Positions 7,304 to 15,261 of a stretch of DNA of 29,826 nucleotides are shown piece after piece. The notes beneath the pieces were generated by a model. The model had not been told where the DNA came from and searched no databases. It saw nothing but the letters and a program-made list of their open reading frames with translations. The stretch comes from JBBQVS01 sp038211295 (GTDB lineage Bacteria > Chloroflexota > Ktedonobacteria > Ktedonobacterales > Ktedonobacteraceae), in NCBI GenBank assembly GCA_038211295.1, contig JBBQVS010000048.1, positions 1-29,826 on the forward strand. Reading direction: 5' to 3'. Made by a program: the position numbers and the translations under genes. How positions within the stretch are numbered: position 1 is the stretch's first letter; each line of letters begins with the position of its first letter.

Positions 7304-8119
7304 ATGAACCAGCAATCGTCAAAACGCAGAAGACCAGAAGGTCTTTTGAGCCGCCAGTATATCGCAGACCAGCAAACAATGCCACAACCTGTCCACTTCC
7401 CAGTACAACCAGGTACAACACTTCCCAAAAATGGTGCACCCGAAACTCCATTTTCTCTTATCGATACATCAGTAGTACCAATTTCTGCACCCATATCTGC
7501 GCCTACTCTTTCCAAGCAGAAACGCTTTGTATGTATACTTGCTATTTTTCTTCTCATAGGATTGGTGGGTGCAATATGTTTTGTCTGGCAAAACGCAGGG
7601 GTCGCGCCCACGCCGTCCGTGGCAGGAACTACGAGCGCGGGGCAACAGACGTTTTCCGCGACAAGTTCGTCTCCTGTAACTAATAGTGACGGCATGAAAG
7701 TGTATATCGTTGGCGCGGTCAAGAACCCAGGACTCTATGCATTGCCATCGGGGGCGCGAGTCTATGACCTTGTGCAAGCAGCCGGTGGGCCGCTTCCAAA
7801 GGCCAATCTGGTCGCGATCAATCTCGCGGCGAAACTTAATGATGGGCAAGAGGTTTACATCACACTGATCGGCGAGACGCCACCAACTTACGCGGGTGGT
7901 GTTCCCGGAACCGTTGGCGGGAGCGCAAATGCTCAGTTTATCAATATCAATACCGCGAGTGTAGATGAATTTACTCAGAGACTGCATATCAGTAAGAAGT
8001 CCGCACAAGCCATTATAGACTATAGAACACAACATGGAAACTTTTCTAGCGTAGATCAATTAGCGCAAGTTGTAAGCAGTGCGATGTACAACAAAATAAA
8101 GGCGCAATGTACGGTATAA
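7304..8119 (+). CDS. comEA: ComEA-like competence DNA receptor with altered HhH domain
   Basis: ComEA is the membrane-anchored receptor that binds incoming double-stranded DNA and passes it to ComEC. Seen in 271 residues: a Pro/Gln-rich cytoplasmic start, a membrane segment (75-95), a Thr/Ser-rich linker, an SLBB domain (133-187, VYIVGAVKNPGLY) and a C-terminal helix-hairpin-helix region (211-268, ININTASVDEF then AQAIIDYR). The two hairpin turns, normally PGIG and GIG, read HISKKS and SSAMY here, so the glycines that contact the DNA backbone are missing. ATG 7304 is preceded by a purine-rich GGAGGGAGAGGG box and was preferred over an upstream non-ATG codon. It leads the locus, behind its own promoter and before comEC. 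Confidence 0.9.
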   Translation: MNQQSSKRRRPEGLLSRQYIADQQTMPQPVHFPVQPGTTLPKNGAPETPFSLIDTSVVPISAPISAPTLSKQKRFVCILAIFLLIGLVGAICFVWQNAGVAPTPSVAGTTSAGQQTFSATSSSPVTNSDGMKVYIVGAVKNPGLYALPSGARVYDLVQAAGGPLPKANLVAINLAAKLNDGQEVYITLIGETPPTYAGGVPGTVGGSANAQFININTASVDEFTQRLHISKKSAQAIIDYRTQHGNFSSVDQLAQVVSSAMYNKIKAQCTV

Positions 8120-8153
8120 TACATATCTATATTGTGTTTCTTTGCATAGTCGA

Positions 8154-8435
8154 ATGGCGGTACTAGCGATGGCAAGCGGTTTCTCGTTGCTACTAAGCAT
8201 TGTTGTCTGGGTTGTGTGTCTTCTCTTTGGTGCTGGTCTTGGCGTATTCGCGGGTAAGCCAATCGGTACATTGCTCGGTTGGATGGTCGCAAATTCCCTT
8301 GATATGAGCATGAGGCAAGGAGGACGATTGGGGCAACAGCTTGGGCGACTTGTTGGCGTGGCTCTTGGAGTCGCGCTAGGCGTGTACGCAGCCGTGCGTA
8401 TAACAACGTATGTGATACACACGGTTCATCCATAA
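8154..8435 (+). CDS. Small glycine-rich membrane protein between comEA and comEC
   Basis: I do not recognise this family. The 93-residue product has a hydrophobic first half and a second helix with repeated small-residue spacing (GRLGQQLGRLVGVALGVALG), a glycine-zipper pattern that favours helix packing in membranes. It fills the gap between comEA and comEC, 34 bases after one and 42 before the other, on the same strand, which argues for co-transcription. The start is uncertain: ATG 8154 has no clear ribosome site, and ATG 8169 or TTG 8142 are alternatives. It could assist DNA uptake, but that is only inferred from position. Confidence 0.5.
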   Translation: MAVLAMASGFSLLLSIVVWVVCLLFGAGLGVFAGKPIGTLLGWMVANSLDMSMRQGGRLGQQLGRLVGVALGVALGVYAAVRITTYVIHTVHP

Positions 8436-8477
8436 CTCTTTATCGTTCTTTGTATTTTCTTTTTGTAGAGTTTTACC

Positions 8478-11018
8478 ATGCAACAACACCACACAACACC
8501 ACTTGCTGTGCCAAAGCTTCCTCTTGTCTTTCTCGTGACCTCGTGGCTTGCAGGCGTCCTTCTTGCCGCCACAGTCTCAATACCAACATTCGCGCTACTG
8601 CTTGGAGCTGGCGCGTCGCTCCTCTTTCTCTTTCCACTTCGCCATGATACTGTAGGTCGCATGATAATGCTCTTACTGATCTGCTTTTTCCTCGGCGCAT
8701 ACCGCTATAATCTCTCTGCACCCACAAATGACAAACACGCACTTAGTGCTTTTATTGATAGCAAGCAAAGTGTCACGGTGACTGGAATAGTTGCGGACGA
8801 GCCTAAAATCCAGGGGCGTAGTCGTACTTTGCTTATCACGGTACAACAGATGCGACTGGCGAATAGCTCACAATGGCAGGAGGTGCGCGGACAACTGGCG
8901 GTACAGACGCTCGGCACAAGCATAGAAGACCCTTATGGCGCAAACTACGGTGACGTTGTTAAGCTGCAAGGCAAACTTCAGTCGCCCCAACCTATCGCGC
9001 CCAAAAGCGTCTTCGCGGATATGGCTTTTCCTCACGTCATGGTGTATCAAAACGAGGGCAACCCGATTATAGCTTTCTTCTACCACCTGCGGGTTACACT
9101 CGCCATACTCATCACTCAATCACTTCCTCAACCAGAGGCGGCACTGCTTATCGCGATTCTTTTGAGCCTGCGTACTCCCGCGCTCAAGCCACTTCTTCCT
9201 GCCTTTAACGCGACCGGGTGCGCTCACCTTATCGCTCCTTCTGGCTTCAAGGTTACGATTATGGCAGGTCTGGTTATTAGTATCACAAGAAGGCTACACG
9301 AAAAACACGAGATAACACAACGCTTGCTTCCTGCTCAGAGACGTGGCGATTGGCGGCAGAAGCTTGCAACGATCCTCGTTGTTGCAAGCATCGTTATCTA
9401 CACGCTACTTAGTGGCGTCGGCCCTGCCGCAATCCGCGCCGGCATCATGGGTGTGTTGCTTGTGACGGCTCCGCGCATTGGTCGCGTTTATAATATCTAT
9501 ACTGCACTCGCGCTTTCAGCTTTCCTTATGAGCATCGTTGATCCATTTGTGCTGTGGGATACAGGCTTCTTGCTTTCGTTTATTGGTACACTCGGCATCG
9601 TTCTATTGACGCCCTTTTTCCAACGCTGCCTTCACCCCTTGACACACCTCTTATTTGGCACACACCTCGTAGAAATATTCGCCGTCACCCTGGCGGCTCA
9701 AACCGCGACGCTCCCACTTTTCGCGGTAACGTTCCACGAAGTCTCGTTTATAGCACCGCTCACCAATATTCTGACGGTTCCCCTGCTGGCTATTCTTCTC
9801 ATACTGGGGGTGCTACAGTGTATCGCGGCCCTCCTCTTTCTGCCGTTCGCGTTCCTTATTGGTTGGATACTCTGGCCTGTTCTCCTCTACATGCAGACGG
9901 TTGTCTCATGGTGTTTCAATTTGCCATATTCTTATATGACAATTGGTCCGCTTGATAGTAGTCTTGCATGGGTATATTATGCATTGCTTGCACTCGTGAT
10001 CTACATACTACAACGCAAGCGAGCAATGACTCTTCCCACAAACATCCAGGCATCAGCACATGCCAATGAGACGCCTTTTCACTGGTCACAGCGCACGAAG
10101 ATACTTATACAGGTGAGTCTTGCACTCTGTATTGTTATGGCGACTGGCACAACAGCACTCGCAGTGCGGCCAGATGGACGCCTTAGTGTCGCATTTCTTG
10201 ATGTCGCGCCCCTTGGTCAGCAACCACAGGGCGAGGCAATTCTTGTTCGCACACCTGACAACAAAACGATTTTAATTGATGGCGGACTCGACGCGACGGC
10301 ACTTTCGCAAGCGTTAGCTAGTCGCCTTCCCTCATGGCAGCGCACGCTCGATATGGTGGTTCTCACCTCACCACGTCCCGAACATCTCGCCGGCTTACAA
10401 GATATCGTGACACGATATCAGATAACAACGGTTCTCGACGCGGGTATGCTCCATCCAAGCTTGGCCTACGCCCTGTGGCGAAGAACAATTAGCCAGCGTG
10501 GGCTTCATATGCTAACCATGACACAGGGCATGGTGCTAGCAGTTGGCTCACAGGTTACGCTACAAATACTCTGGCCTCTATCACCTATGCACAAAGGAAG
10601 CGATGAGGGTCGGGACAATGGTCTTGTGCTACGCCTCGTCACGCCAACAATGCAACTTTTGCTCCTTGGGGCAGCAGCGCAAAGCCGCTATGCGTTAGCT
10701 CACTTGTTGACAACGCTGCCAATCAACTATATACGTGCCTCAATCGTACAAGTAATAGGTGAAGTTGATAAACCATTTTCGAGCGAATTACTGGAAGTGG
10801 TGCGCCAGGCCCACCCCTCACTATTATTGATTATGGCGGGTGCGCTAAGTCCGAAGTTGCGAAAAAGTGGCGCGAACTCCATACTTGTGTTGCCACCATC
10901 GCTCAGATCAACAACAAGCGCAGTGCCACAGATACAAGTGCTACAAACAGCACAGGTGGGGACGACAGAGATCAGTGGCGATACGCATGGATGGAGCATT
11001 AACACATCACCCCTGTGA
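8478..11018 (+). CDS. comEC: ComEC/Rec2 DNA-uptake channel with apparently inactive MBL-like domain
   Basis: ComEC carries single-stranded DNA across the cytoplasmic membrane. Seen in 846 residues: two N-terminal helices, an OB-like DUF4131 region (VTGIVADEPKIQGRSRTL), the competence membrane domain with HLIAPSGFKVT near 250-262 (usually HLLAISGLHV), many further helices, and a C-terminal metallo-beta-lactamase-like domain from about residue 568. There the LTHPxxDHxxG motif reads LTSPRPEHLAG (about 629), the TGD loop reads LLGAAAQ (about 727), and HHGS is replaced near 758 (VIGEVDKP). The metal ligands thus look lost. No frameshift is seen, so the domain is maintained but probably not a nuclease. 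ATG 8478 fits the usual length. Confidence 0.92.
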   Translation: MQQHHTTPLAVPKLPLVFLVTSWLAGVLLAATVSIPTFALLLGAGASLLFLFPLRHDTVGRMIMLLLICFFLGAYRYNLSAPTNDKHALSAFIDSKQSVTVTGIVADEPKIQGRSRTLLITVQQMRLANSSQWQEVRGQLAVQTLGTSIEDPYGANYGDVVKLQGKLQSPQPIAPKSVFADMAFPHVMVYQNEGNPIIAFFYHLRVTLAILITQSLPQPEAALLIAILLSLRTPALKPLLPAFNATGCAHLIAPSGFKVTIMAGLVISITRRLHEKHEITQRLLPAQRRGDWRQKLATILVVASIVIYTLLSGVGPAAIRAGIMGVLLVTAPRIGRVYNIYTALALSAFLMSIVDPFVLWDTGFLLSFIGTLGIVLLTPFFQRCLHPLTHLLFGTHLVEIFAVTLAAQTATLPLFAVTFHEVSFIAPLTNILTVPLLAILLILGVLQCIAALLFLPFAFLIGWILWPVLLYMQTVVSWCFNLPYSYMTIGPLDSSLAWVYYALLALVIYILQRKRAMTLPTNIQASAHANETPFHWSQRTKILIQVSLALCIVMATGTTALAVRPDGRLSVAFLDVAPLGQQPQGEAILVRTPDNKTILIDGGLDATALSQALASRLPSWQRTLDMVVLTSPRPEHLAGLQDIVTRYQITTVLDAGMLHPSLAYALWRRTISQRGLHMLTMTQGMVLAVGSQVTLQILWPLSPMHKGSDEGRDNGLVLRLVTPTMQLLLLGAAAQSRYALAHLLTTLPINYIRASIVQVIGEVDKPFSSELLEVVRQAHPSLLLIMAGALSPKLRKSGANSILVLPPSLRSTTSAVPQIQVLQTAQVGTTEISGDTHGWSINTSPL

Positions 11019-11092
11019 CGGAGAGAGACGCGCCTACGCTCTGAGAATGTACTGAAGACGCTAAGAATATTTAGAGCAAGAGGATAAAAATT

Positions 11093-11716
11093 ATGTTCTG
11101 TGATCGTTGTGGAAATGAAATAGGAAGTGATGCGTCCGTGTGTCCTTTTTGCCAGACACCAACGACAGGCGAAGTGAGGTATACACAACCCTCCGCATAT
11201 CAGGGCCAGGGACAGTTTCTCCCAAACGATTTCAGCAAATTTGGCGGCCCGCCCCTCTATCAGACGGGGTATAGACCTGTATCGCCAACAATGCCGCCGC
11301 CCGTATACCATCCCCTACAAACACTAGAGTATACTCCACAGTCATACCCCCCATATTATCAGGGACATATTGTAGTCACGCAAAGTCCCAGCAGCGATGG
11401 CCCACTTATTGCTGAGATACTCTTCTCGTTGTTTGGCGTCTTTGGTGTCGGATGGCTCATTGGTGGTGAAACAACAACAGGTATTATTCTCCTGCTCTGT
11501 AGTATCTTCGTCTATTGGCCTGTGATGATTTTAGGCACCTTGTTTACCTTTGGCCTGGGCCTTGTCTGCCTTGGCCCTCTTGCTATCGGGGTGATTATTC
11601 TTAACACGCTGCTTTGTAATAACAGGCTCAAACGCCGTGCAACTCGTTCAATTATAATACAATCGACTCCACCGTCACCTGTACCTATGCCACCACAGAG
11701 CCAAAGACCGCAGTGA
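11093..11716 (+). CDS. Zinc-ribbon membrane protein
   Basis: A 207-residue protein. An N-terminal zinc ribbon has cysteines 3, 6, 17 and 20 (FCDRCG and CPFC). A Pro/Tyr/Gln-rich linker of about 75 residues follows, with PPPVYHP-like repeats, then two or three hydrophobic helices from about residue 100 (AEILFSLFGVFGVGWLIGG and GTLFTFGLGLVCLGPLAIGVI), and a basic, proline-rich tail. The architecture resembles TM2-like or zinc-ribbon membrane proteins, common and mostly uncharacterised in Chloroflexota and Actinomycetota. ATG 11093 has AGAGG 8-12 bases upstream. It lies 74 bases after comEC on the same strand and may be read through from it; it converges on the next gene with only 8 bases between. 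Confidence 0.8.
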   Translation: MFCDRCGNEIGSDASVCPFCQTPTTGEVRYTQPSAYQGQGQFLPNDFSKFGGPPLYQTGYRPVSPTMPPPVYHPLQTLEYTPQSYPPYYQGHIVVTQSPSSDGPLIAEILFSLFGVFGVGWLIGGETTTGIILLLCSIFVYWPVMILGTLFTFGLGLVCLGPLAIGVIILNTLLCNNRLKRRATRSIIIQSTPPSPVPMPPQSQRPQ

Positions 11717-11724
11717 AGTGTATC

Positions 11725-12738
11725 TTATTTGGGTAGCGCGAGGCGACGGTACTTCTCTCTGGACTCTAGCCACGCCTCGTCGGAGAGGCCCATTTTTTCG
11801 CGCAGAGCTTCGGGGGTCACACCCGCTTTTAGCTGCTGTACAGCAAAGGTATCGCGGAGCAGTTGCAGTGTAACGCGCTTCTTGATGTTCGCGACCTTCA
11901 CCGCCTTCGCGAGAATATAGTTCAGGTTACGATCAGTACACGCGAATACTTCGTTGGTGAGATGGTATTTTTGCTGATAGTCTCTGAAGATTTGGGTGAA
12001 TTCAGAGGGAAGTGCAAGCCGACGCTCACGGTGTTGCTTGTTGGTCGAGGCAGCAAAGCGCACCGTTATCAGAGGAGTGCGTTCATCGGAGAGATCCACT
12101 TGATGCACTTTCAATCCCATGACCTCTTCTTTTTTCAACCCTGCGTGAAGGGCTAAGTATACCAGGCTACGACAGCGTGGGTCTTCCGCTGCGGCATCAA
12201 GTAGGTCTTGTATCTCGTTGGCAAGCAATAATTCTGGCAATGGTGGCAGTGGACGCTCCAGCGTCAGGCTCGCAGCAGGGTCCTCTTTGATAACAGCCTC
12301 GGTATGCAACCAGGAAAAGAAGTTTTTCAGGAAGGTAACACGCCGTGCCATTGTCTTTGGTGCAGGAACCTGCCCCTTCGTACCAAACTTGAGCTTCATG
12401 AGCCAGTCGGTAAGCTGCTCTTTTGTAATGCGTCCGGCGGGCGTGTCGTAGCCGATATGCGTGCTAAACATCTTGAGGTCCGAGAGGAAACACGTCACCG
12501 TATAATTTGATTTGCCGCGCAACATCAACTCTTTCTGGTAGGGAACAATGCACTCGGCTAAGCTCGACTGATCGGTAAGTGTATTTACCTGTACCAACGG
12601 TGTCTCTGATGTATCAGAAGATGATGTGCTTTCATCTGGCGCGTCGAAAAGATTGCTTTGAGTGTTTCCCTCAGTGTGTGCGGACTCAGACAACTCTGTT
12701 TCCTGCCCTTGTTGAATATCCTTCTGCATATCTTGCAT
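11725..12738 (-). CDS. Tyrosine-recombinase-fold protein with replaced catalytic residues
   Basis: 337 residues: an acidic, Ser/Thr/Glu-rich N-terminal extension (1-60), a SAM-like core-binding domain (about 62-160, YQKELMLRGKSNYTV to FLKNFFSWL) and a C-terminal recombinase catalytic domain (about 170-335). Active members carry Arg, Lys, His-x-x-Arg, His/Trp and Tyr. Here the first Arg is Lys202 (AGLKKEEV), the His of HxxR is Gln292 (LQLLRDTFA), the late His is Leu318, while Arg295 and Tyr330 remain. It is therefore probably impaired in strand exchange, or binds DNA in another role. AAGGAGAG lies upstream of ATG 12738. No att-like repeats or phage genes surround it, which argues against a mobile integrase. 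Confidence 0.82.
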   Translation of the reverse strand: MQDMQKDIQQGQETELSESAHTEGNTQSNLFDAPDESTSSSDTSETPLVQVNTLTDQSSLAECIVPYQKELMLRGKSNYTVTCFLSDLKMFSTHIGYDTPAGRITKEQLTDWLMKLKFGTKGQVPAPKTMARRVTFLKNFFSWLHTEAVIKEDPAASLTLERPLPPLPELLLANEIQDLLDAAAEDPRCRSLVYLALHAGLKKEEVMGLKVHQVDLSDERTPLITVRFAASTNKQHRERRLALPSEFTQIFRDYQQKYHLTNEVFACTDRNLNYILAKAVKVANIKKRVTLQLLRDTFAVQQLKAGVTPEALREKMGLSDEAWLESREKYRRLALPK

Positions 12739-12855
12739 AAAACGCTCTCCTTGATATTGTACTACGTAGTTGAATGGTACGCCTATTTTTCATTATAACA
12801 GAGGAAGTCTAGTAGGGGTAGAGGGAACAAGCACAGGGCGAAGACGGCAGAGAGG

Positions 12856-12887
12856 AAGGAGCAGAGAGCCATAGCTCTCTGCTCCTT
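12856..12887. terminator. Strong 14-bp hairpin after the desaturase gene
   Basis: Perfect arms AAGGAGCAGAGAGC (12856-12869) and GCTCTCTGCTCCTT (12874-12887) around the loop CATA. It lies 33 bases past the desaturase stop on the minus strand. The clearer T-rich tail is on the plus strand (TTACGCTTTTT), so direction is ambiguous and it may work both ways. Confidence 0.6.
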
Positions 12888-12919
12888 TACGCTTTTTACA
12901 AACTCATTTCTTCAGCAGC

Positions 12920-13993
12920 TTATCCGCGTAGAGGCGCACCAATCTTGTAGAGGTACTGCAATATCTCTTTGAACGATTGTGGAATGTTTGTCTCGTGGTA
13001 GGAGATGCCGCGTTCCTGACAGAAAGGTTTGATAACCTGTTGGGCTTGCTTTAATTTGTTACGGGGCATACTTGGGAAGAGGTGATGCTCAATCTGATAG
13101 TTGAGGCCGCCGTACACAAAGTCGGTGATCGGGTTAGAGTAAATGTTACGCGCCGTGAGAATCTGCCGATGCAGGAAGTCCATAGTACTTTCTTTTTCAA
13201 GCACGGGCATACCTTTATGGTTTGGCGCGAAGATGGAACCGAGGTACGCACCCGTCGCGCACTGATGCACAACGATAAAAATGATAGCTTGCCACCAGAC
13301 AAAACGCGAGAAGAAGATGCCAAAGTACAGCGCGAAATGGGCGATCATCAAAACCCATTCGAGAACGGGGTATTTGGCTTTTTTGTGCAAGAGAAAATCA
13401 ATACTGTTGTATTGCAGTCCCAGCGAAACGGTCATCAACGCTGGCAAGAAAATCAACGCTTGATGCTTGACCAGGAACTGCCTGAATTTGCTCATGCTCG
13501 CAAGGTCTTCCATTCCCGTAAAGTCAAGGAAAGGAATCTCAATGTCGGGGTCCATATCCATATGGTTCGGGTTGCTGTGATGGGCGTTATGCTTGTCAAG
13601 CCACCATGCATAGCTCATGCCAACAACGAGGTTTCCGCCGAAAAGCGCGATAGCGTCGTGCTTCCACGACTTCTGAAACATCTGTCGATGCCCTGCCTCA
13701 TGACCAAGCAGTCCTATTTGTGTGAAGACAAAGGCGAGATACAAGACATTGATCAATTGTAACCAGAAATTATTAACGGTAAGGAGGGCAACTACACCCG
13801 CGAGGAGCAGCACCGAAAGCAGCGCGACACGCCAGGTATAATAGACCGGTTGTTTTTCCAAAAACCCTTTTTTCTTGAGAACCTGTTTTAATTCCGCGTA
13901 ATAATTCGTCGTGGACGCCTGCGAGGAGGGAGACGAGAGTCGCGTACTGTCATCACCTGTGGTAATGACTGAAGTAGACGCTGTTGTGTTCAT
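12920..13993 (-). CDS. Membrane fatty acid desaturase (acyl-lipid/acyl-CoA type)
   Basis: Introduces a double bond into fatty acyl chains with a di-iron centre, adjusting membrane fluidity. All three histidine boxes are seen: GHEAGH (97-102), HNAHH (135-139) and QIEHH near residue 300, with four hydrophobic helices between (about 55-92 and 185-245). The HNAHHSNPN and NYQIEHHLFP forms match the front-end/linoleoyl-CoA-like desaturase class rather than the delta-9 class, but no N-terminal cytochrome b5 domain is present, so electrons must come from a separate ferredoxin or similar. The Ser/Thr-rich first 30 residues look disordered. A later start is possible; ATG 13993 has only a weak AAAGAG upstream. 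The 240-base leader region holds a short hairpin near 14043-14061 and a palindrome at 14173-14183. Confidence 0.93.
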   Translation of the reverse strand: MNTTASTSVITTGDDSTRLSSPSSQASTTNYYAELKQVLKKKGFLEKQPVYYTWRVALLSVLLLAGVVALLTVNNFWLQLINVLYLAFVFTQIGLLGHEAGHRQMFQKSWKHDAIALFGGNLVVGMSYAWWLDKHNAHHSNPNHMDMDPDIEIPFLDFTGMEDLASMSKFRQFLVKHQALIFLPALMTVSLGLQYNSIDFLLHKKAKYPVLEWVLMIAHFALYFGIFFSRFVWWQAIIFIVVHQCATGAYLGSIFAPNHKGMPVLEKESTMDFLHRQILTARNIYSNPITDFVYGGLNYQIEHHLFPSMPRNKLKQAQQVIKPFCQERGISYHETNIPQSFKEILQYLYKIGAPLRG

Positions 13994-14233
13994 TGGTACT
14001 CTTTCTTACTGATCGGCCTGATCTCTGTTTTTATGGCGAGAAAGATAGATGCCACCTATCTCTCTAGCAGCAATAATGGTGACGACGTATAGAGAGTGCG
14101 CTCAAGAACAAAACAAAATGCTCTCTTCTCTACGCACTTGTTTTCAAAAACTGTACTGTGTATAAGAGAGACATTGTCACAATTTTGTTTCATTTTCGCA
14201 GGAGAACTCATATATTGCTGAGTACAAACAGTT

Positions 14234-15025
14234 TCAAGTGAGCATTGTCGCCTGCACGTAGTCCACAAAAGTACCAAAAGCGGCCCGCCCAACGGGTCGT
14301 CCGCCACGTTCACCACGATACAAAGTCAACATTTGCTCAATCAGTGGATGCTGTTGTATAGGCAAGTGTGCAAGTCCCCATACCCCACCGGCTTCTTTGG
14401 AGAGAACGGAACCGTCATGCAAATAGGCAGCATCGCGGCAGACATTCAACACAAAGGCAAGCGGGTTGTGCAATGGGTTCTTCTGCGCCACACGCGTAGC
14501 CTCGATTAGGGCAGCACGATACGCTTGCTTTGACACAACAGGAAGCTCCGTCGCGAATGGTTCAAGACAGATTAGATGCTGAAAGAAAGCCATTGTGAGA
14601 GTAGCGTCGTGATTTCTGACCTCATTCCAGTATTCCCAGGCACCGTTTCGGAGGTCTTGTTGAAGACGTTCGCGTTGCGCTTCGCTGTAATAGAAGTCGT
14701 AGGGGAGTGAGTGGGAGAGGAGATGTGGAAACGAAACAATGTCTTGCGCGACGAGAAAATGTAGAGCAATTGGACACGGCATCTTGGAGACGCGCATCAG
14801 CAAGTCCACAATTGTGCGCTTCGTCTCTACCTTCATACCATGCCGGGTCACGGCGAGCATATTGATGTCACTACGCGTTGGGTTAAAGCCACCAAGAGCA
14901 AGTGATCCATGCAGATACAGGCCGAGAAGCTGCTGCTTTCCCAGCAGACGTGGCAATTCTGTTGTCAGCGTGTTTACCTCGGACTGTATAACTTTTGAAC
15001 AGGTCGCCCAGGTATAGGATATCAT
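14234..15025 (-). CDS. Aminoglycoside nucleotidyltransferase-like protein (ANT(3'')/AadA-type fold, DUF4111)
   Basis: 263 residues: an N-terminal nucleotidyltransferase domain with the GS motif at 40-41 (LHGSLALGGFNPTRSDINML) and a C-terminal helical DUF4111-like domain (FVLNVCRDAAYLHDG, SKEAGGVWGL). The SKEAGGVWGL stretch matches the conserved region of AadA/ANT(9)-type enzymes, which adenylylate spectinomycin or streptomycin. The normal metal-binding pair SDxD is altered: Asp53 is kept, but the second residue is Asn55. Activity is thus uncertain, and resistance should not be assumed; chromosomal homologues of unknown substrate are common. ATG 15025 has GGGAA upstream and was chosen over a TTG ten codons earlier. 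A promoter with a palindrome in its spacer lies about 70 bases upstream. Confidence 0.82.
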   Translation of the reverse strand: MISYTWATCSKVIQSEVNTLTTELPRLLGKQQLLGLYLHGSLALGGFNPTRSDINMLAVTRHGMKVETKRTIVDLLMRVSKMPCPIALHFLVAQDIVSFPHLLSHSLPYDFYYSEAQRERLQQDLRNGAWEYWNEVRNHDATLTMAFFQHLICLEPFATELPVVSKQAYRAALIEATRVAQKNPLHNPLAFVLNVCRDAAYLHDGSVLSKEAGGVWGLAHLPIQQHPLIEQMLTLYRGERGGRPVGRAAFGTFVDYVQATMLT

Positions 15026-15092
15026 AGCTTTGTTTCCCTTTATTTCGCTAGCCAATTTTCGTTGGTGCTCTGTTTCTCATTCATCATGTCAA

Positions 15093-15120
15093 CTTATAAG
15101 GTCATGACCTACTGACACAA
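15093..15120 (-). promoter_or_regulatory. Promoter with palindromic operator candidate, nucleotidyltransferase gene
   Basis: On the minus strand TTGTGT (15120-15115), a 16-base spacer and TATAAG (15098-15093). The spacer holds a perfect 12-base palindrome, AGGTCATGACCT, at 15099-15110, the position of a classic repressor operator or of a MerR-type activator site. The region is shared with the divergent glycosyltransferase gene at 15262. Confidence 0.5.
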
Positions 15121-15261
15121 AACGTAAAAATATACAAACCGATACGTTCATTCAAGATAATCGCTTCTAAGCAACACTATACTGACTGTATATCTGCTCC
15201 ATTTTTATCGTATTTCCGAATGCAGGTTTCACACGCGTAAGTACAACGCATAAGGATATCT

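Noticed and set aside
8056..8433. Two minus-strand open frames opposite the small membrane protein gene
   Set aside because: They overlap comEA's end, look like frame shadows rich in Arg/Pro, and have no family features.
13082..13762. Long plus-strand open frame of 226 codons
   Set aside because: It is antisense to the desaturase, whose histidine boxes are clear; the plus-strand product has no recognisable motif.
14043..14183. Riboswitch or thermosensor in the desaturase leader
   Set aside because: Only a short hairpin and an 11-base palindrome (ATTGTCACAAT) were seen; no conserved riboswitch core could be recognised.
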